In this document: positions 34,439 to 43,371 of the stretch, in pieces
Numbering within the stretch: position 1 is the first letter of the stretch
Layout: each line of letters begins with the position of its first letter
DNA from: Saprospiraceae bacterium
Lineage (GTDB): Bacteria > Bacteroidota > Bacteroidia > Chitinophagales > Saprospiraceae
NCBI GenBank assembly: GCA_020848695.1
Contig: JADLHT010000058.1
Span: 1-64,000, forward strand
Reading direction: 5' to 3'
DNA: 64,000 nt
Program-made: the position numbers and the translations under genes
The notes under the pieces: generated by a model
The model's input: the letters and a program-made list of their open reading frames with translations, nothing else
Told to the model about the DNA's origin: nothing
Databases searched by the model: none

Positions 34439-35167
34439 ATGAATCCTGTAGAACAGTTTGAGTTAGAAAGAGAAGAAAGAATAAGGACCTATCCAGAAAT
34501 CGACGATTTGGTTTCTGCCGCACAACAATTCAACCTTGTGTCCAATCGTGAGAAATATTCATACAATTTTTCATGGATGGGAAGACCTATTATTCAATAT
34601 CCACAGGATATGATTGCCATGCAGGAATTAATTTGGAGGATAAAACCGGATATTATCGTTGAGACGGGTATTGCACATGGGGGGTCTTTAATTTATTACG
34701 CTTCAATTCTGGAACTTATAGGAAAAGGAAGAGTAATAGGTGTCGATATTGATATTCGTGAACACAATAGATTAGAGATTGAGGCTCATCCGATGTATAA
34801 GAGAATAACCATGTATCAGGGATCCTCAATTGACGATAATGTAGTTTCTAAAGTTAAAGCCATCGTAAAACCGACGGATGTGGTGATCGTTTTATTAGAC
34901 TCCAATCATACCCATGAACATGTATTTCAAGAATTATTGAAATACCATGAGATGGTTAGTGTTGGCTCATATCTGGTCGTATTTGATACGATAATTGAGA
35001 ACATGCCGAAGGGAATGTATGATCGTCCTTGGGATGTAGGAAACAATGCGATGACCGCAGTATTTGAGTTTTTAAAAAACAATAAAAATTTCGAAATTGA
35101 TTATCAAATAGATAATAAACTTTTAATCAGTGTAGCACCAAAAGGGTATTTGAAAAGAATCAACTAA
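34439..35167 (+). CDS. CmcI-type (cephalosporin hydroxylase family) methyltransferase
   Basis: A 242-residue protein of the CmcI/rhamnosyl O-methyltransferase family. IIVETGIAHGGSLIYYAS (about 77-94) is the SAM-binding motif, and VIGVDIDIREHN and VIVLLDSNHTHEHV follow. In polysaccharide clusters this family O-methylates sugars. It is three bases behind the ketoreductase gene. Confidence 0.85.
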   Translation: MNPVEQFELEREERIRTYPEIDDLVSAAQQFNLVSNREKYSYNFSWMGRPIIQYPQDMIAMQELIWRIKPDIIVETGIAHGGSLIYYASILELIGKGRVIGVDIDIREHNRLEIEAHPMYKRITMYQGSSIDDNVVSKVKAIVKPTDVVIVLLDSNHTHEHVFQELLKYHEMVSVGSYLVVFDTIIENMPKGMYDRPWDVGNNAMTAVFEFLKNNKNFEIDYQIDNKLLISVAPKGYLKRIN

Positions 35168-35171
35168 AGCT

Positions 35172-36671
35172 TTGAGTAAGATTGCAAAAAATATTATATC
35201 GAATATAGGATTACAATTCTGGCTCGTTATTTCGCAGATAGTATTGGTACCTTTATATATCCATTTTTTAGGGGTTGAAGCATTTGGTTTGGTCGGATTT
35301 TATACAAGCTTAACAGCAGTTTTTTTTCTGTTAGATTTTGGATTTAGTGCAACTCTTCAACAAGAACTTGCTAAAAGTAACAAGGATGTAATATCTCCAA
35401 ATGATAGAATCAATCTTATTAGAACCTTAGAGTTAACTTACTTGATCTTGGCAGGATTAGGAATTGTACTGATCCTCCTGTCAAAAGATTTTTTAACACA
35501 GAATATGATCCTCGATTCTAAGCTGGGTGCGGAGACCATATTGAATTGTGTAGTAGCAATTGCTTTTCTCTTGGCTTCAAGAATGTTAATTGGACTTTAT
35601 ATAGGAGCGCTTAACGGATTGCAACAACAGTTTAAATTAAATTTGATACTTATTATTCTTGAAGTTATTAAGTTTATTTCTATAGTCCTTTGTTTGGTAT
35701 TTTTTTGGAACCATATTTTAGCATATTTTTTAATAAACATTATTATTGGTGTTGCAACTATTTTATTACTGAACAGAATAGTTTGGAAGCAGGAGAATCC
35801 TGATCGACTTAAAGCTCATTTTCAATTTCAAGTAATCAAGAATAAATTAAAGTTTACTCTAGGAGTTTCGTTGATTTCTATAATTTCAGTTATTTTAACA
35901 CAGGCTGATAAATTTTTATTAACCCGGCTTGTTAATCTTGAGGAGTTTGGTTATTATACTTTAGCATTCAGTATTGCAGCTATACCCATGAAGTTTGTTT
36001 CTTCTGTAAGTGCAGCAATTTATCCTAGAATGGTATTTGATTACTCGTTAGGTAATGAAGAATCCTTATCAAAGACTTATCAAAAGTCTTGTCAACTTAT
36101 TTCCTTTGTTATTGTGCCGGTTTGTCTGGCTTTATTTTTTTATACAAACCCGATTCTTAGTTTATGGTTTAAGAATGAACTTGTTGTTAATAAGATTGAA
36201 TGGTTGGTAAAAATTTTTGTCTTAGGTTTTATGCTAAACGGGATCATGACCATGCCGTATTATCTTCAACTTGTTTACCGGTGGACATCACTTTCAATAA
36301 TTAAGAATTTGGTTGCACTAATTATATTCATACCATTACTTATTTATCTTGTCCGCAATTTTGGCGTTATAGGAGCATCGTGTATTTGGTTAGTGTTAAA
36401 CGGATTATATGTAATAATCGAAATACCAGTAATGCATTCGGTGTTACTTCCGAGAATTCAGTTTAAATGGTATCTTAATTGTGTTGCTATTCCAATTCTT
36501 GTTGCCGGAGCCTTTTATTATCTGGGGCAATTTGCCATAAGATCTGATGTTTCATTTGGAATTGTTGAGTGGATATTAATTTCTTTACTAATTTTAGTAT
36601 CAATGTTTTCAATCAATAAATTAATGTCTGAGCAGCCCTTGTCATTTTTAAACAAATTGTTACGCGCGTGA
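35172..36671 (+). CDS. Polysaccharide flippase (Wzx-like)
   Basis: A 499-residue membrane protein with about 12-14 helices of the MATE/MOP flippase superfamily. TTG at 35172 is the start given the close spacing to the previous gene. It would flip the lipid-linked repeat unit across the inner membrane. LLDFGFSATLQQEL near residue 52 is a family-typical loop. It overlaps the next gene by four bases. Confidence 0.9.
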   Translation: MSKIAKNIISNIGLQFWLVISQIVLVPLYIHFLGVEAFGLVGFYTSLTAVFFLLDFGFSATLQQELAKSNKDVISPNDRINLIRTLELTYLILAGLGIVLILLSKDFLTQNMILDSKLGAETILNCVVAIAFLLASRMLIGLYIGALNGLQQQFKLNLILIILEVIKFISIVLCLVFFWNHILAYFLINIIIGVATILLLNRIVWKQENPDRLKAHFQFQVIKNKLKFTLGVSLISIISVILTQADKFLLTRLVNLEEFGYYTLAFSIAAIPMKFVSSVSAAIYPRMVFDYSLGNEESLSKTYQKSCQLISFVIVPVCLALFFYTNPILSLWFKNELVVNKIEWLVKIFVLGFMLNGIMTMPYYLQLVYRWTSLSIIKNLVALIIFIPLLIYLVRNFGVIGASCIWLVLNGLYVIIEIPVMHSVLLPRIQFKWYLNCVAIPILVAGAFYYLGQFAIRSDVSFGIVEWILISLLILVSMFSINKLMSEQPLSFLNKLLRA

Positions 36672-37882
36672 ATCCAAAAATTACAATTGTAATCCCGACG
36701 AGAGACAGAGAAGAATATTTGCCATCATCTGTTCAGTCTTGTCTGGATTGTAATTATGAACATTTGGAAGTATTGATTTGTGATAATTCTTCAACTGACA
36801 ACACTCTTGATGTTTTTCATTCTTTCGCAGATTCCCGCCTGAAGTATGTTAAGGCACCTACTTACTTATCTATGGTTGCTAATTGGGAATTTGCATTAAC
36901 ACAAATTCAGAATGGGTATGTATCCTTTATTGGTGATGATGATGCATTTATTGCACAGGGTATTGATCGGGTTGTTGAACTTATAAGGAAGCATCAAGTT
37001 AAAGCTTTAAGCTGGCGTTATGGCTCCTATCGATGGCCGGGAAATGAATTTGCAAAAATGAATGAAGTATATGAATTGCCTTTGGGAAATGGATATGAAC
37101 ATCGTGATCCGGCTAATTATATACAATCAGTACTTGATGCTAAGCTCCATCCAAACAACCTTCCTTGTATTTATCACGGGCTTGTGCATATGGATATAAT
37201 TGAACAAGTCAAAAGTACGGGTAATGGAAAGTTTTTTAACTCACGAATACCCGATTATTATGCTTTGATGGTTCTGTCATTATTTGTTAAAGATTATATA
37301 TATAGTTATGAACCCATTACAATTGCAGGATCGAGTTCTAAGAGCAATGGAAACACTCAGGTTAAGATTGAGAAAAATTTTGAAATCGCTCGTGCTGAAT
37401 TTTTAAAAGGTGAGGGCGATATAGAGTTCCATTCAAAACTTAGATTTGTTCATGTATATTCAAATTTGATTTGGGAATCTTGGCTGCAGGCAAATGACAT
37501 TTTTCAATCCAGAATATTAGGAGTAATTGAAAGTAGTTTGCAATTAGAAAGAATAGTAAAAGAGACAGTTGTATTTAATATTTTTAATTATGAAAAAGAA
37601 AAGATAAGTGAGATTGCAAAAAATTTCAATCTGCCTCAGGTGCCCGATCCAAATCGATTTCTAAAGATATTGTATAAATTGCAATATCATTTTAAGCATT
37701 ATTTATTCTTTTGGTCAACCAGTTTGTTTGTTGATTGCAGGAAAGAAAAGATTACAAATGTCTTGGAATCAAGTAGACAACATTTTGTGCTCAGGAAGAA
37801 TTACGGATCATTGTTTCGGTTTCCGATTTATAATATTACGACTTTGTTTAATAGACTTGAAATTAAAAAGCTCTTTGGCTAG
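36668..37882 (+). CDS. Family 2 glycosyltransferase
   Basis: A 404-residue GT-A fold enzyme that starts at GTG 36668. ITIVIPTRDREEYLPSSV and ICDNSSTDNT are the N-terminal nucleotide-sugar-binding strands, and GDDDAF is the DxD metal motif near residue 90. The C-terminal 150 residues are unassigned. The sugar transferred is unknown. Confidence 0.9.
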   Translation: MNPKITIVIPTRDREEYLPSSVQSCLDCNYEHLEVLICDNSSTDNTLDVFHSFADSRLKYVKAPTYLSMVANWEFALTQIQNGYVSFIGDDDAFIAQGIDRVVELIRKHQVKALSWRYGSYRWPGNEFAKMNEVYELPLGNGYEHRDPANYIQSVLDAKLHPNNLPCIYHGLVHMDIIEQVKSTGNGKFFNSRIPDYYALMVLSLFVKDYIYSYEPITIAGSSSKSNGNTQVKIEKNFEIARAEFLKGEGDIEFHSKLRFVHVYSNLIWESWLQANDIFQSRILGVIESSLQLERIVKETVVFNIFNYEKEKISEIAKNFNLPQVPDPNRFLKILYKLQYHFKHYLFFWSTSLFVDCRKEKITNVLESSRQHFVLRKNYGSLFRFPIYNITTLFNRLEIKKLFG

Positions 37883-37946
37883 TTTGTTGTGGATTTAATT
37901 ATTTGTTGTATGGTGATTTCTTTGAGGAGATGATAATAAGTGTTTA

Positions 37947-39047
37947 ATGAAGCTTTCAATCTATACAAATATACCAACTCCTTATCAGGATGATTTTTTT
38001 AAAGAATTAGATAAAGTTTTAGAAGTATTGGTGGTGTATTATTCAACTACTGAATCTGATAGGCACTGGAGCTGGAATAAGTTTGATTATAAAGTAAAGT
38101 GGATTAATAATTGGAAAATTCTTGATTTTGTACGAAAAAAGTATAAGGATTTTCATTTTGGATTTTGCATTATTCCTACTGCCATTCAAGAAAAATCCAA
38201 TTTTATTATACTTTCCGGAAATTATTTTTGTCTAAACAATCTTTTTGCACTTCTGATTTTGAAAACAAGAGGAAAGTCTGTTTATTTCATGAGTGAAAGA
38301 ATCATTTTGCAGAAAGGTTTTGTTGGATTTGTTAAGAAGCAAATCGTTAAGCTCTTGTTTTGGCCATATAATGGAATGCTGTATGTGGGAAATTGTGCAA
38401 AATCTTCATTTGAGTCTTTCGGGATTAAGAAAAAGTATGAAATTATTCCATATAATATCAACATAGCTAAATTTAATGAAAACCAAAATATTATTAAAGA
38501 TCATTCGGGTGATAATAGTTTTAGAATCTTGACTTCTGGTTCTCTTATATATAGAAAAGGAATGGATCTTGCTATTAGATCATTTCAAGTATTTCGAGAC
38601 GAACTTAATGTGGACTGTGAGTTGCATATATTAGGAGAAGGTCACTTAAGAGATGAATTATTACAAATGGTAAGACCCGGTGATAATATCTTTTTTCATG
38701 GATTTGTTCAGCCGAATGCAATTGTTGAACTTTATCTAGAATCAGATCTGTTTTTATTTTGTAGTCGATATGATGGTTGGGGATTGGTAATAAACGAGGC
38801 AATAGCTGCAGGACTTCCAGTTATTACTTCTGATCAGGTTGGAGCGTCAGAATGGATATTGAACGGGTTTAATGGTTTCTTGTGTAAATCCGATATTATT
38901 GATGATTATGTTAAATATTTAATACTACTGTATAAAGATAAAGCATTGCGGAACACTTTGAGAACGAATCAACTTGACTTCGGAAGAACCACTACCTCTT
39001 CGTTTTTTGCAAATACATTAGTAAAACACTTCGAGCAGAACATATGA
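37947..39047 (+). CDS. Family 4 glycosyltransferase
   Basis: A 366-residue GT-B enzyme. The C-terminal half has the GT4 pattern ILTSGSLIYRKGMDLAIRSF, LHILGEGHLRDEL, and SRYDGWGLVINEAIAAGLPVI, where E of NEAIAAG is the family Glu. It overlaps the polymerase gene by four bases. Its acceptor and donor are unknown. Confidence 0.9.
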   Translation: MKLSIYTNIPTPYQDDFFKELDKVLEVLVVYYSTTESDRHWSWNKFDYKVKWINNWKILDFVRKKYKDFHFGFCIIPTAIQEKSNFIILSGNYFCLNNLFALLILKTRGKSVYFMSERIILQKGFVGFVKKQIVKLLFWPYNGMLYVGNCAKSSFESFGIKKKYEIIPYNINIAKFNENQNIIKDHSGDNSFRILTSGSLIYRKGMDLAIRSFQVFRDELNVDCELHILGEGHLRDELLQMVRPGDNIFFHGFVQPNAIVELYLESDLFLFCSRYDGWGLVINEAIAAGLPVITSDQVGASEWILNGFNGFLCKSDIIDDYVKYLILLYKDKALRNTLRTNQLDFGRTTTSSFFANTLVKHFEQNI

Positions 39048-40354
39048 TGAATTGGACTCTCTTTTTTGCTTTGCTTGAATTTTTGGTGTTGGTGCTTGGG
39101 TTTGTTTTAATAGCTTTCAATGGATGGAGACGCAACCTTGTATTCTTGTTTTCATGGATGCTGATTTCAATTTATTATTTTGTTACTCCACTCTATTTTT
39201 ATTTAAATGATAGAAGGACAATATGGGGAAATAATGATATGGAGGGATTGGTAGGGGAAGACATTTACGATTTTTATGTTTATGGATTTGCCTATTTTTC
39301 ATTAGCAAATTTGGTTTTTTTATTAGGTTATTTTATAATTAAGCAACCGAAAGCTTTTGTTATTCAAAGATTTAATTTTCGTAATACAAACTTGATCGTA
39401 AGTTTATTTGTCTTATTTTTTACAATCGTTGTTTTCAATTTTTATATTGATGGAATTAACATAATTGAGGTACTTACCGGCAGTTCAGAGAATGTAATTG
39501 CAGGAAAATCTGGGGGATCTAACTATCTTAAGAATTTGTCTGACTCAATAATTACTACGATTTTGTTAGCGTACATTTATAGAGTTGATCGGAGATTTTT
39601 TATAATCATGCTTGTTCTATCAATTGGACTTTTCTTGTTGATGGGATTTCGATACAGAATTATTTTAATTATATTAGGAATCGGATTGTATAGATTGTAT
39701 GAGCTTAGATCATTTCGGTTTTTGAGAATGGGTACGATTACGGTTGGAATTCTCGTCTTGTATATTATATTATTTATAACGGTTAATCGTCAAAATTTTA
39801 TTTATTCAAACTATAGTTCTGTCCAATATAATCCAATCAATTATCCGGTTGTATCGCTATTAGCAGAACAGACGCGAGGTGCTTTAGATGACATCAACAT
39901 CATTAAATACTATAAAACAAATTCTAATCCCCAGTATGACCACGGAGTTACCTTTTTGTATTTCATTGTTAGGGCAATGCCGCGTTCAATATTTGGTGAA
40001 TGGAAAGATAAGATGTATCCTCCTCCTGCTTTTTCAATAATTTACGAAGCGTATAATTTGCCAGTCTCTTGGGGAAATACCGGAGAAGCTCCGCTTCCAT
40101 ATTCTTATTTTTTAATTGCCGGAGGATTTTGGTTTCTTGTTGTGGGTGCATTTGTGGTTGGCTTGCTACTCAGGATCATTACTTTGAATAGAGATTGTGA
40201 TTTGATTCAAGATAGAGTATTTTTAATTATTATTTGTCTAGCATTGTTTATGTGGTTGACAAGAGGATATTTTCCTCAATTTGTTGACCATTTGGTCTTT
40301 CTTTTGATTCCATATCTGATATATTATTCAGTCTCAAACAAAGCTAATGTCTAA
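39044..40354 (+). CDS. O-antigen/oligosaccharide polymerase (Wzy-like)
   Basis: A 436-residue protein with about 10-12 transmembrane segments and a large loop between about residues 255 and 345 (including SNPQYDHGVTFLYFIVRAMPRSIFGEWKDK, split over 288-318). This resembles the oligosaccharide repeat unit polymerase family. Assigned by topology and context between the flippase and glycosyltransferases. Confidence 0.8.
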   Translation: MMNWTLFFALLEFLVLVLGFVLIAFNGWRRNLVFLFSWMLISIYYFVTPLYFYLNDRRTIWGNNDMEGLVGEDIYDFYVYGFAYFSLANLVFLLGYFIIKQPKAFVIQRFNFRNTNLIVSLFVLFFTIVVFNFYIDGINIIEVLTGSSENVIAGKSGGSNYLKNLSDSIITTILLAYIYRVDRRFFIIMLVLSIGLFLLMGFRYRIILIILGIGLYRLYELRSFRFLRMGTITVGILVLYIILFITVNRQNFIYSNYSSVQYNPINYPVVSLLAEQTRGALDDINIIKYYKTNSNPQYDHGVTFLYFIVRAMPRSIFGEWKDKMYPPPAFSIIYEAYNLPVSWGNTGEAPLPYSYFLIAGGFWFLVVGAFVVGLLLRIITLNRDCDLIQDRVFLIIICLALFMWLTRGYFPQFVDHLVFLLIPYLIYYSVSNKANV

Positions 40355-41444
40355 AGTAAAATTTTCGTTATTTGCTGGACCTTATCCAAATCCTCTTCAT
40401 GGGCAATCTTATGCATTTAAACTTGCCTATGATCATTATAAAAATAGTAAAATTCTGCTCTCACAGAATTTAGAAGGATGCTCTAAATTTATTAAAATTG
40501 TTTATACCTTTAAAGCAATATGGGGTTATTTTAAAGTATTTTCAAAATACAATATCCGTGTAGTTTATATTGCTGGATCTCGTTCTGCGATGGGTGCATT
40601 GAAAGATATTGTTTTAATCTCTTTAGCAAAATATAAAAGGGCTCGTATAGTACTTCATATTCATGCTGCGCGATTTGATTTATTCTTGGATTCTCTTCCA
40701 TTCTTTATTAAGAAATTATACATACGAAGCTATCAGAACGTTGATGTTTTTATTGCCCTGTTACCTAAAATGATTTCAGAGTATTCGCAGTTTTTACCAA
40801 AATCTAAAGTACAGATAGTTGGTAATTTTTATGACCCGATTATGGATAGCTTTACCTTGACAAATGTGAGTAGCTTTAGTGAAAAAGAATTTACTATTTC
40901 ATATTACTCAAATTTGCTATTTTCCAAAGGTATCTTCGATCTGCTTGAAAGTTTTAAGGAGATAAGCAAGAAATTTCCATATGTAAAGTTACAGATTGCA
41001 GGAAGTATTGGTTCGGATCATTTTATAGGAGCTTCGGAACTCAAAGTCAAATTCGATACTTATCTTGTAGATGCAAAAATTGAATACGTTGGAATGCTTA
41101 AAGGTTATCAAAAAATTGAGTTTCTTCAAAAATCTCATTGCTGTGTGTTGCCTACTTTTCATTTTACGGAAGCATTTCCAATTTCTTTAATTGAAGCAAT
41201 GCGCTGCGGGAATGCAATTATTGTTACGGATATCAATTATCTTTCTGATTTGGTTAGTTCGCAGAGCGGCTTTGTGGTTCCTATAAGAAACATACAATCG
41301 ATTTCGAATGCCATTGAAAAGCTGATTTGCGACAGAACTCTATTGGATCAGATGAGAAAATATAATATCCAATATACTAAAGATCAATTTAATGTCTTGA
41401 ATTACAATACCAGATTAGAAAATATAATTGATCATTTAGCTTAA
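40347..41444 (+). CDS. Family 4 glycosyltransferase
   Basis: A 365-residue GT-B enzyme. It has the SKGIFDLLESFKEI and HFTEAFPISLIEAMRCGNAI motifs of GT4 and an N-terminal GPYPNPLHGQSYA loop common in this family. It overlaps the polymerase gene by eight bases and precedes asnB by four. Confidence 0.88.
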   Translation: MSKVKFSLFAGPYPNPLHGQSYAFKLAYDHYKNSKILLSQNLEGCSKFIKIVYTFKAIWGYFKVFSKYNIRVVYIAGSRSAMGALKDIVLISLAKYKRARIVLHIHAARFDLFLDSLPFFIKKLYIRSYQNVDVFIALLPKMISEYSQFLPKSKVQIVGNFYDPIMDSFTLTNVSSFSEKEFTISYYSNLLFSKGIFDLLESFKEISKKFPYVKLQIAGSIGSDHFIGASELKVKFDTYLVDAKIEYVGMLKGYQKIEFLQKSHCCVLPTFHFTEAFPISLIEAMRCGNAIIVTDINYLSDLVSSQSGFVVPIRNIQSISNAIEKLICDRTLLDQMRKYNIQYTKDQFNVLNYNTRLENIIDHLA

Positions 41445-41448
41445 GGAT

Positions 41449-43359
41449 ATGTGTGGAATATTTGGAGCAATTGGGGACCTTAGTCGCGTAGATCAAAGTA
41501 AAATAGATCATTTGCTTTCCCATAGAGGACCTGATGATAAAGGGGTATATCAGAGAGACAATGTTCTGTTCATGCATTGGCGATTAGCTATTCAGGACCT
41601 AACGGATTCCGGACATCAGCCGATGATTACGGATGATGATAATTTATGTTTGATTTTTAATGGTGAAATTTATAATCATTGGGAAATTCGAAAGAATTTT
41701 TTGCCGGATTATACTTTTCGTTCTAATTCGGATACTGAAACCTTATTATACGCATATTCGAAATATGGAAGTGAAATTTTCTCACAACTAAATGGAATAT
41801 TTGCGTTAGCTTTTTTAGATCGAAAAAACAAGACCCTAGTACTGGTCAGAGATCATTTCGGGGTAAAACCTTTGTATTATAGTGCTTTTGGTGATATTTT
41901 TCTGTTCGCAAGTGAAAGTAAAGCAATCGTTGAAACTATAAAAGATCATTGTACGGTTAATTCCACCGGAATTAATAACTATTTGCAATTATTATGGTCT
42001 CCAGGAGAATTAACCGCTTTCAATGAAATTAAAAAATTGGAACCGGGACATTATCTTACAATTTCTTATGACAACATTACTGATATCCGATTGACAAAAT
42101 ACTATGAATTACCCTTTGGGCATGTTCGTGAAATTAAAGATTATAAATACTGGGAAGAAGAATTGGAAGTTAAATTATTAGAAGCTCTTGATAGACAACT
42201 ATTATCTGATGTCCCAATAGGGTTCTTTTTGTCCGGAGGTCTTGATTCAAGTCTCATGGTTGCTTTGTATCGTAAATTATATCCCAAAAACAGGATAAAA
42301 GCTTATACTATTTCAACCGGTAAAGCATATCAAGACGAAGGATTTTCTGATGACTTATATTATGCTCGTAAAGTTGCGGAAAAATTTGACATTGACTTAA
42401 CGATTTGTGATTCTAACTTAAATCTTAGTGAAGAGTTTGAAAGAATGGTGATTGCATTGGATGAACCACAAGCTGATCTTGCTCCCTTGCATGTTGAGAA
42501 TATTTGTAGAAAAGCAAGAGAACAAGGATATTTTGTTTTGATTTCCGGAGCAGGGGGAGATGATTTATTTTCAGGCTATCGAAGGCATGAAATGATTACC
42601 CATTATAAAAGATTGAGCTTTGTTCCATTTGGAAGACATTTGTTGAAAATTATTCGACAGTTTGCAAAAAATGCTGACAGAAGAAGAATTGATAAATTTT
42701 TGTCTTTGTATCATGATAAGAACCTGATTTATTCTTTGGCTAATTCTTATTTATGGCTTGATCCTGAAAAAATTTTAACTTTATTTTCATCGGATTTTAA
42801 AAAAGCACTTCAGACTCTGAGTCCTGTTGATTTTCTGATCAATTCATTGAGCGATATTCCCAATGAGATGAATGAACTCAATCAATGTTTATATTGGGAT
42901 ATGAAATTTTTTTTACCGGATCATAACTTGAATTATACCGATAAAATGTCCATGACTCAGGCAGTTGAAGTTCGGGTTCCTTTTTTGGACAAAGAATTGG
43001 TAGAGTTCAGTGCAAAGTTGCCTATTGAATATAAAATGAAAGGGACAACAACAAAATATATTTTGCGAAAATTGGCAGAAAAATATCTTCCTTATGAAGT
43101 TGTGTATCGGTCTAAGACAGGATTTGGAGGGCCGCTTCGGTCTTGGATTAGAAACAGCTTGGATCCATGGGTTCAATCACAACTTAACGAGGAATCAGTG
43201 ACGAAGTTGAATATATTTAATTATAGTGAACTTAGAAAATTAGTTGAAGAGAACAAAACAGGAAAAATAGATGCATCCTATACAATTTTAAGTATAATTG
43301 CAATACAAATGTATCTTAGGTATTATACCATCGAAAAGAATAAACAATTTCTTCCATAA
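41449..43359 (+). CDS. asnB: Asparagine synthase-type amidotransferase
   Basis: A 636-residue protein. The N-terminal glutaminase domain starts MCGIFGA with the nucleophile C2. The synthase domain has the PPi loop SGGLDSSLM near residue 265. The C-terminal domain has YTDKMSMTQAVEVRVPFLD. In polysaccharide clusters such enzymes are often sugar- or uronate-amidating relatives rather than true asparagine synthases; the substrate here is undecided. Confidence 0.88.
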   Translation: MCGIFGAIGDLSRVDQSKIDHLLSHRGPDDKGVYQRDNVLFMHWRLAIQDLTDSGHQPMITDDDNLCLIFNGEIYNHWEIRKNFLPDYTFRSNSDTETLLYAYSKYGSEIFSQLNGIFALAFLDRKNKTLVLVRDHFGVKPLYYSAFGDIFLFASESKAIVETIKDHCTVNSTGINNYLQLLWSPGELTAFNEIKKLEPGHYLTISYDNITDIRLTKYYELPFGHVREIKDYKYWEEELEVKLLEALDRQLLSDVPIGFFLSGGLDSSLMVALYRKLYPKNRIKAYTISTGKAYQDEGFSDDLYYARKVAEKFDIDLTICDSNLNLSEEFERMVIALDEPQADLAPLHVENICRKAREQGYFVLISGAGGDDLFSGYRRHEMITHYKRLSFVPFGRHLLKIIRQFAKNADRRRIDKFLSLYHDKNLIYSLANSYLWLDPEKILTLFSSDFKKALQTLSPVDFLINSLSDIPNEMNELNQCLYWDMKFFLPDHNLNYTDKMSMTQAVEVRVPFLDKELVEFSAKLPIEYKMKGTTTKYILRKLAEKYLPYEVVYRSKTGFGGPLRSWIRNSLDPWVQSQLNEESVTKLNIFNYSELRKLVEENKTGKIDASYTILSIIAIQMYLRYYTIEKNKQFLP

Positions 43360-43371
43360 TTTCAATTTGTA

